From Candidatus [Bacteroides] periocalifornicus (GTDB lineage: Bacteria; Bacteroidota; Bacteroidia; Bacteroidales; CAJPTX01), in contig LIIK01000060.1 of the NCBI GenBank assembly GCA_001421095.1, forward strand, positions 1 to 10,551: DNA of 10,551 bases. Reading direction: 5' to 3'. Below, one piece after another: positions 1 through 5,674 of this stretch; the first letter of the stretch is position 1, and the number at the start of each line of letters is the position of its first letter. The notes under the pieces were generated by a model that saw only the letters and a list, made by a program, of their open reading frames with translations, searched no databases and was not told where the DNA came from. Position numbers and translations under genes: made by a program.

Positions 1-36
1 TCGCAAGAAGAGGAAAAACCTCCTGTAAAAGATTAA
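1..36 (+). CDS. Possible C-terminal end of an upstream gene (partial)
   Basis: Frame 1 is open from the window edge to a TAA at 34-36 and reads SQEEEKPPVKD. This is a charged, proline-containing tail of the kind often found at protein C-termini. Only eleven codons are visible, so no family can be named and the open frame could be chance. If real, the gene converges with the leftward outer-membrane protein gene that ends at 171. Confidence 0.3.
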   Translation, partial: SQEEEKPPVKD

Positions 37-92
37 CTCATACGGGACTTTTGCAGAGGCCTCGACTTTCAAGAGGATCCTTCCCCCCCCCC

Positions 93-133
93 AAAAAAAA
101 AAACAGGGCGAAGGCTGATGTCAGCCCCCGCCC
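93..133 (-). terminator. Rho-independent terminator of the outer-membrane protein gene
   Basis: Read on the minus strand, GGGCG-GG-GGCTG (133 to about 117) pairs with CAGCC-TT-CGCCC (down to 106) around a 4-nt ACAT loop, with the GG/TT pairs as G-U wobbles. The stem is followed by TG and eleven T (the A-run at 93-103). The layout only works leftward, so it ends the gene that stops at 171. Immediately beyond the T-run is a run of ten G on the same strand. Confidence 0.85.
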
Positions 134-170
134 CGCACGATCATGGACACAATGGATGAAAATCAACCTG

Positions 171-1121
171 CTAGAATAGGAATGCCACCTGCAGCCCGTA
201 TGAATTGCCGCTTACCCCCACAGAATGCCTTTGGCCACTGCTATCCCTATAGCTGTAGCCATTCGCATCCGCGATGCCTAGGTCTGTGAAGAGCGAGAGG
301 CGAAGGACCTTATACTGGAAACCCGCTTGCAGGCTGAAGTCGAACACCGGGTAGTCGAACGCATCGTCACCCGGCAGGATGGAGGTCCCGAACTTTACCC
401 CCAATCCCCCTAGGAATCCGACGTCTTGAGACATTTCCCAGATCCCATTCAGCAAAACGGGGATTTTCGCATAGATTATCGTCTCCCATCCATTGCCGCC
501 CACACCCACAAAGTCGAGCCCATACTCAAGCTCCAGATGGATTTTCTTCTGGAGGAAACCATGGGTAAAGGTAATCCCAGTACCCACCACCCCCTGCGTA
601 GTAGAGAACCTAGATACGCTCCCATTCGAGATCTCGCCCACAGTCCAGACGGTAGCCCCGAGCGATAGGCTGGGCCCAATGTGGAACCCCGTAAAGCGCG
701 GCTTGGGGGTTCCATAGTCCTTATTCTCCGCGCTCGCCTTACGGCTAACCTGGAGCTTGCCCGCCTTGTCGATATTCACCGCGTCAAACTCGGTAGCCCC
801 CGCCTTCTTGGTCTGCACCAGCAGGTAGACCACCTTCTGCTGCGGATCGTAGTACTCAGCCAGCTGCCGCTGCTGCATAGGCGCTGCCGCCCCGCCAGAG
901 AGACGCTGTGCCATCTTCCCCTGGGCATTTGTAGAGGCTTCCTGATAGCTATCGCCGTAGCCCTGGATCACCTCCACCGTGCTACCCCGCAGATCCAGAA
1001 AAACGCCATCGACCCACTGGGGACGCTGCTGCGCGTACGTTGTAGAGGCAGCCAAGCCTAAGCAGAGCAAGAGGCCGCCAGCTAGCAATCCCTTAGCGAA
1101 AAATCTTGCAATCCCTTTCAT
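171..1121 (-). CDS. Outer-membrane beta-barrel protein with LPP20-like N-terminal region
   Basis: The 316-residue protein starts with a Sec signal peptide: basic MKGIAR, a hydrophobic stretch over residues 11-25, and probable cleavage after TYA (residue 30). Residues 33 to about 108 (PQWVDG, then GYGDSYQEASTNAQGKMAQ, then a YYDPQQKVVYLLVQTK strand pair) resemble a shortened LPP20/SLP-type lipoprotein domain. From about residue 142 it is built of alternating aromatic and glycine-rich strands (FTGFHIGPSLSLGA, FQYKVLRLSLFTDLG) and ends in VAFLF with a terminal Phe, as in outer-membrane barrels that need BAM recognition. An eight-strand barrel is likely by length. No ligand or function can be assigned. 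It lies 85 bp downstream of the MFS gene on the same strand, with a possible promoter in between. Confidence 0.8.
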   Translation of the reverse strand: MKGIARFFAKGLLAGGLLLCLGLAASTTYAQQRPQWVDGVFLDLRGSTVEVIQGYGDSYQEASTNAQGKMAQRLSGGAAAPMQQRQLAEYYDPQQKVVYLLVQTKKAGATEFDAVNIDKAGKLQVSRKASAENKDYGTPKPRFTGFHIGPSLSLGATVWTVGEISNGSVSRFSTTQGVVGTGITFTHGFLQKKIHLELEYGLDFVGVGGNGWETIIYAKIPVLLNGIWEMSQDVGFLGGLGVKFGTSILPGDDAFDYPVFDFSLQAGFQYKVLRLSLFTDLGIADANGYSYRDSSGQRHSVGVSGNSYGLQVAFLF

Positions 1122-1157
1122 CGTTGCATTGTGTTAGATTTCCCCTCTCAAGCATCC

Positions 1158-1165
1158 CAAAATTA
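1158..1165 (-). promoter_or_regulatory. Candidate -7 promoter box for the outer-membrane protein gene
   Basis: The minus strand reads TAATTTTG, an exact TAnnTTTG match, 36 nt before the ATG ending at 1121. No convincing -33 TTTG is seen at the normal spacing. The box overlaps a weak hairpin (ATTACC 1162-1167 with GGTAAC 1176-1181), which could equally be a poor terminator for the MFS gene. Confidence 0.35.
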
Positions 1166-1206
1166 CCATCGCGAAGGTAACCATTTTTCTTCCCTCCCCC
1201 AAAAAA

Positions 1207-2484
1207 TTACCCCTCGTAGAGCCTCGCGCTCTGCCTTGCCAATCGGGCTATCACTGGGACTTTAGGCCGGTACAGCAATGCCACCACCACGCACAGCAAG
1301 CCGCATCCCAGCAGCGTATAGGGAACCCCCACCCACTTAGATACTGCGCCCAGCAGCAGGCTGCCCAGCGGGGTTATGCCCAAGAAGGTCATACCGTAGA
1401 GCGCCACTACGCGCCCACGCTTCTCATTGTCCACCACCGCCTGCAGGTAGGTATTCGTGCTGGCAAACATGGCGATCATCCCCAGCCCCGTTACGTAGAG
1501 GATTGGTATAGAGAGCCATATCCACCTCGATAGCGCAAAGGCCGATAGGCCGCACCCCAGCATCAGGGCGAAGTAGTAGATATTCAGCGGGAAGCGTCGC
1601 ACCGAGTTCCGCGTAGCCAGGAAGAAAGCCCCCGTGAGCGCGCCAGCCCCCACCGCGCCCGTGAGGTAGCCCAGGTAGCCCGCATCGCCCCCAAGGATCG
1701 TTTTGGCGTACACCGGGAGAAAAACCTGGAAGGGCATGCCCAGCAGGCTTGCAGCCGAAACCAGCAGGAGCAGATACCTTATAGGTTTGTAATCAGACGC
1801 ATAGCGTATTCCCTCGCGCAGCTCAGTGAACACGCTTTTCCGGATCTGGGGTGGGGTCATCCTCTGCCCCCTCACGCTCAGCAGCGCCGTTATCACCGCG
1901 ATGTAGCTGCTGGCGTTTATCGCGAAACACCATCCCTCGCCCACCGCGGCTATCAATGCTCCCCCCACCAGAGGCCCCACAAAGCGGGCCGTGTTGATCA
2001 TGGTAGAGTTCATGGCTATCGCATTGGTAAGCAGCTGCCTATCGCCTACCAGGTCGAAAAGCAAGGCGTGCCGAAAGGGGGTGTCAAACGCTAAAATGCA
2101 CCCGTTCATCGTGGCTATCAGCACTATATGCCACACCTCCACCACATTGGTGAATATCAGCGTGGCCATGGTGATGCTCGAGCACATGGCCAGCGTCTGG
2201 GTTACCAGCATGGCGTTCCTACGGTTATACCTATCGGCGAACACCCCCGCGAAGGGCGTGAGGAGCAGGGCGGGTGCTTGCCCAGCAAAACCCACAACCC
2301 CCAGGAGGAAGGCGGAATCGGTGAGGCGATAGACCAGCCAACCCAACGCAATATTCTGAATCCACGAGCCGATGAGCGAGAGCGACTGCCCCATGAAGAA
2401 CCTACGGAAATCCCTAGCCTTCAACGCTCTAAAGGCAAACCCAATCTCCTCAAAATACGACCGTATGTCTAGAAATCGGAACAT
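1207..2484 (-). CDS. MFS transporter, EntS/MFS_3-type exporter
   Basis: This 425-residue inner-membrane protein has the length and about twelve hydrophobic helices expected of the major facilitator superfamily. The cytoplasmic loop signature is visible as GVFADRYNRRNAM (residues 80-92). FDTPFRHALLFDLV (133-146) and NTARFVGPLVGG (164-175) are typical of the MFS_3/enterobactin-exporter-like branch, which uses the proton gradient to expel small molecules. A second-half loop (VVDNEKRGRVVALYG) matches the repeat of the fold. The substrate cannot be read from sequence; siderophore or drug export is the usual annotation for this branch. The start MFRFLDIR at 2484 gives a normal cytoplasmic N-terminus. 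A -7 box lies about 107 bp upstream. It may be co-transcribed with the outer-membrane protein gene, but no functional link is evident. Confidence 0.9.
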   Translation of the reverse strand: MFRFLDIRSYFEEIGFAFRALKARDFRRFFMGQSLSLIGSWIQNIALGWLVYRLTDSAFLLGVVGFAGQAPALLLTPFAGVFADRYNRRNAMLVTQTLAMCSSITMATLIFTNVVEVWHIVLIATMNGCILAFDTPFRHALLFDLVGDRQLLTNAIAMNSTMINTARFVGPLVGGALIAAVGEGWCFAINASSYIAVITALLSVRGQRMTPPQIRKSVFTELREGIRYASDYKPIRYLLLLVSAASLLGMPFQVFLPVYAKTILGGDAGYLGYLTGAVGAGALTGAFFLATRNSVRRFPLNIYYFALMLGCGLSAFALSRWIWLSIPILYVTGLGMIAMFASTNTYLQAVVDNEKRGRVVALYGMTFLGITPLGSLLLGAVSKWVGVPYTLLGCGLLCVVVALLYRPKVPVIARLARQSARLYEG

Positions 2485-2590
2485 GCTCCCCCACGCAAAT
2501 TTTGCCCAAAAGGCGCACCAGATGAAAAATTTTTGCTACCTTTACCGAGTAGAAATCGATGCTTACTGAAAACTTTCCACTTTCAGCCTG

Positions 2591-2598
2591 CAAAGGTA
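2591..2598 (-). promoter_or_regulatory. Candidate -7 promoter box for the MFS gene
   Basis: The minus strand reads TACCTTTG, an exact TAnnTTTG match. It would give a leader of roughly 100 nt before the ATG at 2484. No good -33 element is seen at 17-23 bp, so the call rests on the -7 box alone. Confidence 0.45.
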
Positions 2599-2669
2599 TA
2601 TAAAATCTCGGTTGGCTGGCAGCGCTTCGCAGCACCCAATTCACTAGCCTAACATAATCCAGAATAACC

Positions 2670-3077
2670 ATGAGATACAACACTACCCCCCTTCTGATTA
2701 GCGCGGTCTTGGTGGGAATCCTCTCAACCCTTCCCCTCAAGGCTGCAGGGCAAGATGCCCGCGCTGTGGAGATAGCCCTCCAGCTAGGCCTCAGCCAGAA
2801 TCTCGGGCAGCAATTCGCCAAGCAGGTAGAACTCCGTGTCCTCGATTTCGAGGACACGCTCCCCCCCGATAGGGCCGAGGCAGAAATCGCAAAATTCTTC
2901 CAGAACCACCAGCCCTCAGACTTCACGGTAGCCCATCGGAACAACCGCGGGGGCAATACCCTCATCATCGGCACGCTGAGCTGTGGCGCCGAGAAATACC
3001 GCGTAACCGTGCTGCTGCAGGGCGAACCCGAGAGCATGCGCATCACCAAGCTGCAGATAATCCCAAACACCATGTAG
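2670..3077 (+). CDS. Secreted DUF4783-family protein
   Basis: The 135-residue protein has a signal peptide (MRYNTTPLLISAVLVGILSTLP, probable cleavage near KAAG-QDA, residues 25-27). Its mature part fits the DUF4783 pattern found across Bacteroidota. It has a helix ending in a conserved stretch (LSQNLGQQFAKQVELRVLDFEDTLPPDRAEAEI split over residues 46-77), then FFQNHQPSDFTVAHRN, a glycine-rich turn, TLIIGTLSCGAEKYRVTVLL, and a final strand RITKLQI. The predicted fold is a small NTF2/SnoaL-like alpha-beta barrel. The family has no established function. The protein is exported to the periplasm and lacks a lipobox. It stands alone: the MFS gene diverges from it, and a 1-kb repeat region follows with no clear terminator. 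The gene contains a perfect 24-bp palindrome (2835-2858). Confidence 0.82.
   Translation: MRYNTTPLLISAVLVGILSTLPLKAAGQDARAVEIALQLGLSQNLGQQFAKQVELRVLDFEDTLPPDRAEAEIAKFFQNHQPSDFTVAHRNNRGGNTLIIGTLSCGAEKYRVTVLLQGEPESMRITKLQIIPNTM
2835..2858. repeat. Perfect palindrome inside the DUF4783 gene
   Basis: CGTGTCCTCGA (2835-2845) and TCGAGGACACG (2848-2858) are exact reverse complements with a 2-nt centre. The site encodes RVLDFEDT within the conserved strand of the protein. The family favours similar residues there (L-D-x-E), so the palindrome is partly constrained by coding. Confidence 0.85.
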
Positions 3078-3130
3078 GGGATGGGATATGGGGTGAAATC
3101 CGATAGGATGCGCGCGTAAGGTGGATAGGT

Positions 3131-3174
3131 GGGCGGGGGAATCTTCGCGAAAACCGCGAAGACCCCGCCCCTAC
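3131..3174 (-). repeat. REP-like hairpin with GTAG foot, copy 1
   Basis: GGGCGGGG (3131-3138) pairs with CCCCGCCC (3163-3170), and TCTTCGCG (3142-3149) pairs with CGCGAAGA (3155-3162) around an AAAAC loop, with a 3-nt bulge on one side. On the minus strand the stem is directly preceded by GTAG (plus-strand CTAC, 3171-3174). No T-run follows, so it is not an intrinsic terminator. Confidence 0.75.
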
Positions 3175-3179
3175 AGTCG

Positions 3180-3200
3180 GCATTGCGGGGATATCAATGC
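3180..3200. repeat. Short inverted repeat between REP-like units
   Basis: GCATTG (3180-3185) and CAATGC (3195-3200) are exact reverse complements around a 9-nt loop. The pair abuts the next palindrome at 3201 without a gap. Confidence 0.55.
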
Positions 3201-3225
3201 GCGACGCGGCGCGCCACGTCGCTAC
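3201..3225 (-). repeat. REP-like palindrome with GTAG foot, copy 2 (CGACGCGGC family)
   Basis: CGACGCGGC (3202-3210) pairs with GCCACGTCG (3213-3221). On the minus strand the one imperfect position is a G-U wobble. GTAG precedes the stem on the minus strand (plus-strand CTAC, 3222-3225). This is the best-preserved copy of a family that recurs at 3894 and 4073. Confidence 0.75.
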
Positions 3226-3241
3226 AAATGCCCGCCCCCCA

Positions 3242-3279
3242 TATGCGCATGCGCGCCCCTCCGCCACCGTATGCGCATA
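3242..3279. repeat. Inverted repeat of TATGCGCAT
   Basis: TATGCGCAT (3242-3250) and ATGCGCATA (3271-3279) form 9-bp arms around a 20-nt loop. Each arm contains the self-complementary octamer ATGCGCAT, and the right one extends to the 12-bp palindrome GTATGCGCATAC (3269-3280). Confidence 0.65.
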
Positions 3280-3330
3280 CCATACGCCCCGCATACCTCC
3301 TACCTACGGGAGACCCTACGATTTTTATTA

Positions 3331-3341
3331 CGACGCGGCAT
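3331..3341 (+). repeat. Half-copy of the CGACGCGGC repeat
   Basis: CGACGCGGCAT occurs here without its complementary arm. The same 11-mer half-unit is found at 3872-3882, which suggests decayed or partial insertions. Confidence 0.5.
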
Positions 3342-3364
3342 GGGAAGGGAGGGCACTCGGGGTT

Positions 3365-3392
3365 GGGCGGGCAACTCTCGGCCCGCCCCTAC
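3365..3392 (-). repeat. REP-like hairpin with GTAG foot, copy 3 (GGGCGGG family)
   Basis: GGGCGGGC (3365-3372) and GCCCGCCC (3381-3388) form a perfect 8-bp stem with an 8-nt loop. On the minus strand GTAG lies directly 5' of the stem (plus-strand CTAC, 3389-3392). The right arm and foot share CCCGCCCCTACAG with copy 1 at 3131-3174. Confidence 0.75.
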
Positions 3393-3578
3393 AGCACCTC
3401 CCCTACCAAGAGCGCAATGGCCAATCTCGAAAATTGATAGAAATGTGATTTTCTTCTGCAAACCTTACACATAAATGCTGCGTCGTTGTAAAACGTGTGC
3501 GTGAAGAACGTTTCAACCAAGCATTCCCAGTTCTAGGGGTAGTGCGTTTTTTGTGGGATGGCCTGTGCGGCGTTTTTT

Positions 3579-3719
3579 GCCCCTGGCGGGAGCCTGCGGG
3601 CGGGAGGGCTTTTGGGCGTGGGCCTGTGCGCGCGACTCCCGCGACGCCCGAGCATGGGCATCTGCGCAGGGCGGGCGTAGCGCGTCGCAGGCAAAAGCCC
3701 CGGGGATGTCGCCAGGGGC
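3579..3719. repeat. Long nested inverted repeat, possible folded RNA or DNA
   Basis: Perfect 10-bp arms (3579-3588 and 3710-3719) enclose a second pair, GGGCTTTTG on the left and CAAAAGCCC on the right, and a third pair around GACGCCCG and CGGGCGT. Together they allow a long branched fold. Nothing in the sequence shows that it is transcribed. Confidence 0.5.
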
Positions 3720-3731
3720 GAGCTTTCTTTC

Positions 3732-3763
3732 CCCCCTTTCTTTGGCGATCCAAAGAAAGGGGG
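3732..3763. repeat. Perfect 14-bp hairpin with CGAT loop
   Basis: CCCCCTTTCTTTGG (3732-3745) and CCAAAGAAAGGGGG (3750-3763) are exact reverse complements around CGAT. No T-run follows on either strand, so it is not a standard terminator. It sits inside the 3510-3950 block. Confidence 0.8.
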
Positions 3764-3871
3764 CGCGGGGGTGGCGGGGGCGCGTAGCCCCCGAGGTGAG
3801 GCGTGGGCTTCCCTGCGTTCGGTGTTGCGCCCCTGTAAGACGACGTAAACGGCACGGCGTGGTTAGAATCG

Positions 3872-3916
3872 CGACGCGGCATTATAATAACCACGACGCG
3901 GCACGCCGCATCGCTA
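3872..3916 (-). repeat. REP-like unit with GTAG foot, copy 4, plus an adjacent half-copy
   Basis: A half-unit CGACGCGGCAT (3872-3882) is followed by a full palindrome: CGACGCGGC (3894-3902) with GCCGCATCG (3905-3913), one G-U wobble on the minus strand. On the minus strand GTAG precedes the stem (plus-strand CTAC, 3913-3916, sharing one base with the arm). The arms CGTGGTTA (3858-3865) and TAACCACG (3888-3895) add a further inverted pair around the half-unit. Confidence 0.65.
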
Positions 3917-4068
3917 CGATCTTCGAGAAATGGAATTGCTTGATTGAAACCTATTTACCCGTAAGAAGGGAAAATCCCCCCCCAATTGAACCCCTGCCGG
4001 GCCTTTCGCCGCGGTTCCCCTTTTGGAATACGGCGGTTTAAATCCTATTCCCCCATTTCACGGAAGAC

Positions 4069-4092
4069 GTAGCGACGCGGCGTGCCACATCG
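4069..4092 (+). repeat. REP-like unit with GTAG foot, copy 5, at the edge of the DUF4374-like gene
   Basis: GTAG (4069-4072) is followed by CGACGCGGC (4073-4081), GT, and GCCACATCG (4084-4092). Two positions are mismatched on this strand and are G-U wobbles on the other. The longest open frame of the next gene would start inside this repeat at a GTG (4082), which argues against that start. Confidence 0.6.
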
Positions 4093-5317
4093 TAATCCTC
4101 CCATTCGCCGTTTCCCATCTATGCCCATCTGGGCGCAAACGATGGTCGGAGGGCGTGGACTGCAACAAGAAGGAGAAAAAGAAGACGAGCAAGTGCAAAG
4201 GGGCGATCTTCTCATCCAGGTGATAGTTTCCAATCCCGACGGTATGTCTGGCTCGTGTTTTATTCAGATGGTAGATTCCAAAGCCGGCAAGACCTATGAC
4301 AACTCCAACGCCTTCCAGGTAAGCTACGGCCTCATTGGGTGCGAGATCGGAAAGTATCTTTACTTCTTCCCAGACTATGGGAAGAACTCCACGGTCGACC
4401 GCTTCTACGTTGCCGACGGGGTGCTGTACAAGGATAAGTCGTACACATTCCCGTCCAATGAGGCCCCGCTATTCGGGGCGCAAGTTACCGAGCAGAAGGC
4501 CTACTTCGCCAACATGATCGGTAAGATACAGATCGTTGATCCAGAGAAGTTTGAACCCATAGGTGAAATAGACGTTTCCTCCTATGCAGCCCAGGGCACG
4601 GGGCTATCATACCCCCAAATGGGTTTTCCGCTAGTGGCAGAGGGAAAGGTCTACTTCCCTCTCTGGCAAGTCGATGGGCAACGCCTCCCCAAGGGCGCTC
4701 CTGGGATCGACATCCTAGTGCTCGACGCCAACACTGACAAGGTACTCGACCATATCACCTCGCCGGCCAACGGGCTGTCTGCACCCGCTTACCCCTACGG
4801 ACAGACGGGATTTGTGGATGAGAAGGGCGATATCTACTTCATCTGCGGGGGAGCCTTCGGTACCAGCAGCCAGTACAAGGATGGTATCATCCGTATAAAG
4901 AAGGGGGAGAATAAGATAGACGAAACCTACAACTGGGTGCTTGACGATGAAAAGTTCGACGGGCACGCAATCGACTGGGTGCTCGGAGGCCTCTACCTGG
5001 GCAACGGGAAGTACTGCCTCCAGGTAAGCCGTACCGATCTTAAGGTTAGTGACCCGAAAGAGAGCTACATGAAGGATCGCTGCATAGTGCTTGCGGTGCT
5101 CGATATCTACAGCAAGACGGTAGTACAGATGGCTCCTGTACCGCCTACCACCGCCTACGCCTCGTGCATCAACCGCTTTGATGGTAAGGTGCTTGAGGGG
5201 GTAGAGGGGCAGACCGAATCGGGCTACTACCTCTTTGACCCCGCCACGGGCAAGGCCAGCGAGAAACCTATAGTCGGCAGCCAAGGGACCCCCTTCTGGT
5301 GCTGTCAGACGAAGTAG
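4082..5317 (+). CDS. DUF4374-like (predicted lipoprotein) protein with damaged 5' end
   Basis: From about 4199 to the TAG at 5315-5317 the frame encodes a credible protein of about 370 residues. It is rich in beta strands and resembles the DUF4374 family of Bacteroidota surface lipoproteins, often found near TonB-dependent iron or heme receptors. Marker stretches are APLFGAQVTEQKAYFANM, LVAEGKVYFPLW, GDIYFICGGAFGTSS, GIIRIKKGENKIDETYNW and GYYLFDPATGKASEKP. The family probably forms a beta-propeller. The first 40 codons are doubtful: starts at GTG 4082, ATG 4121 and ATG 4142 lack a signal peptide and a ribosome binding site, and 4082 lies inside a palindromic repeat. The neighbouring frame encodes CNKKEKKKTSKCKG from 4161, which looks like a post-lipobox linker, so a base lost from the A-run at 4175-4179 is likely. 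ATG 4244 is the next internal start. It may be a pseudogene. Confidence 0.6.
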   Translation: MPHRNPPIRRFPSMPIWAQTMVGGRGLQQEGEKEDEQVQRGDLLIQVIVSNPDGMSGSCFIQMVDSKAGKTYDNSNAFQVSYGLIGCEIGKYLYFFPDYGKNSTVDRFYVADGVLYKDKSYTFPSNEAPLFGAQVTEQKAYFANMIGKIQIVDPEKFEPIGEIDVSSYAAQGTGLSYPQMGFPLVAEGKVYFPLWQVDGQRLPKGAPGIDILVLDANTDKVLDHITSPANGLSAPAYPYGQTGFVDEKGDIYFICGGAFGTSSQYKDGIIRIKKGENKIDETYNWVLDDEKFDGHAIDWVLGGLYLGNGKYCLQVSRTDLKVSDPKESYMKDRCIVLAVLDIYSKTVVQMAPVPPTTAYASCINRFDGKVLEGVEGQTESGYYLFDPATGKASEKPIVGSQGTPFWCCQTK

Positions 5318-5335
5318 GGTGGCATTTGATACAGC

Positions 5336-5373
5336 AAGCAGGCGTATCCCCTGGGGATACGCCTGCTTTTTAT
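5336..5373 (+). terminator. Strong rho-independent terminator after the DUF4374-like gene
   Basis: AAGCAGGCGTATCCCC (5336-5351) and GGGGATACGCCTGCTT (5353-5368) are exact reverse complements around a single T. In practice this is a stem of about 14 bp with a 5-nt loop, running into TTTTTATT. It lies 18 bp after the stop codon. Confidence 0.92.
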
Positions 5374-5674
5374 TGCGCACAGTTAGCCAATTGCCACGCA
5401 GCATCTATTCTCTTCCAGCATGCTCGCCTAGTAATAGACCTCTTCGAGATGTTGTCGCCCATTCTGGAAAAGTTTTGAGGTCCTCCTTTTGTGCGGATAT
5501 TCGGGGTCAATAAAATGATTAACTTTGGCTGGTGTTAGACGGGAGTTCTGCGCGCTCTCTACACGGGAGAGTTTTGGGGTGATGCCCAGCTAATGGGGAG
5601 GACTATTGGTGCTATTCGACTGCGGTTTTCGGTATTTTCTAGTGTGTAGGCTAATCACAAAATATTTTACGGCA
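5374..5674. other. Intergenic region upstream of the receptor-like gene
   Basis: No gene is seen. The short open frames here have no coding character. The region holds the -7 box at 5520 and a weak 5-bp hairpin (CTCTC...GAGAG followed by TTTT, near 5557-5577). If transcription starts near 5534, the leader of the receptor-like gene is about 140 nt. Confidence 0.5.
5520..5527 (+). promoter_or_regulatory. Candidate -7 promoter box for the receptor-like gene
   Basis: TAACTTTG is an exact TAnnTTTG match, 147 bp before the ATG at 5675. No clear TTTG is found at the -33 position. Confidence 0.35.

Larger units (their letters stand above)
3510..3950. mobile_element. Candidate non-autonomous (MITE-like) element with imperfect terminal inverted repeats
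   Basis: The left end GTTTCAACCAAGCATTCC (3510-3527) matches the reverse complement of 3932-3950 (GTTTCAATCAAGCAATTCC) with one mismatch and one gap, and weaker similarity continues inward. The similarity stops sharply at 3510 and 3950. The 441-bp interior has no plausible gene but holds nested palindromes: GCCCCTGGCG (3579-3588) against CGCCAGGGGC (3710-3719), and the 14-bp hairpin at 3732-3763. No target-site duplication is seen (AAC before, CTA after), so this may instead be a structured repeat of another kind. Confidence 0.4.
3078..4081. other. GC-rich, palindrome-dense region without a credible gene
   Basis: Every open frame here translates to Arg-, Pro- and Ala-rich low-complexity sequence with no recognisable fold. 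The open frames coincide with high GC and palindromes on both strands, so none is taken as a gene. From 3131 to 3392 there are successive hairpins. From 3393 to 3509 the sequence turns AT-rich. From 3510 to 3950 there is a block bounded by imperfect inverted repeats. From 3951 to 4068 only a weak hairpin is seen, near 4010-4037. No -7 promoter element pointing at the downstream gene was found in it. Confidence 0.75.

Noticed and set aside
1162..1181. Terminator between the MFS and outer-membrane protein genes
   Set aside because: The stem is only 5-6 bp with an 8-nt loop and a short T-run, too weak to call. It also overlaps a -7 box.
2450..3073. 207-residue minus-strand open frame across the MFS start and the DUF4783 gene
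   Set aside because: It is antisense to a well-supported secreted protein and runs through a promoter region. Its Ser/Arg-rich translation has no recognisable domain.
3510..3950. GTTTCAATC-like sequences suggesting a CRISPR repeat
   Set aside because: Only two imperfect copies exist, in opposite orientation and 400 bp apart, with no spacer array and no cas genes.
3403..4041. Long open frames on both strands (plus 3497-3787, plus 3553-4041, minus 3403-3894)
   Set aside because: They overlap one another, are Arg/Pro/Ala/Gly-rich with no fold, and follow palindromic GC-rich DNA. High GC alone keeps stops rare. They are not credible proteins.
4161..4206. Programmed -1 frameshift to join the lipoprotein-like frame to the DUF4374 frame
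   Set aside because: The frame phase gives G AAA AAG and C AAA GGG, not a proper X XXY YYZ heptamer, and the upstream frame has neither a start nor a signal peptide. A deletion in the A-run is simpler.
4715..5404. 229-residue minus-strand open frame over the DUF4374-like gene
   Set aside because: It runs antisense through the coding sequence and across the strong terminator at 5336-5373, and shows no family features.
5606..5674. Longer start (TTG at 5606) for the receptor-like gene
   Set aside because: It adds 23 residues before the first membrane helix without a clear signal. The ATG at 5675 gives a normal N-terminus.
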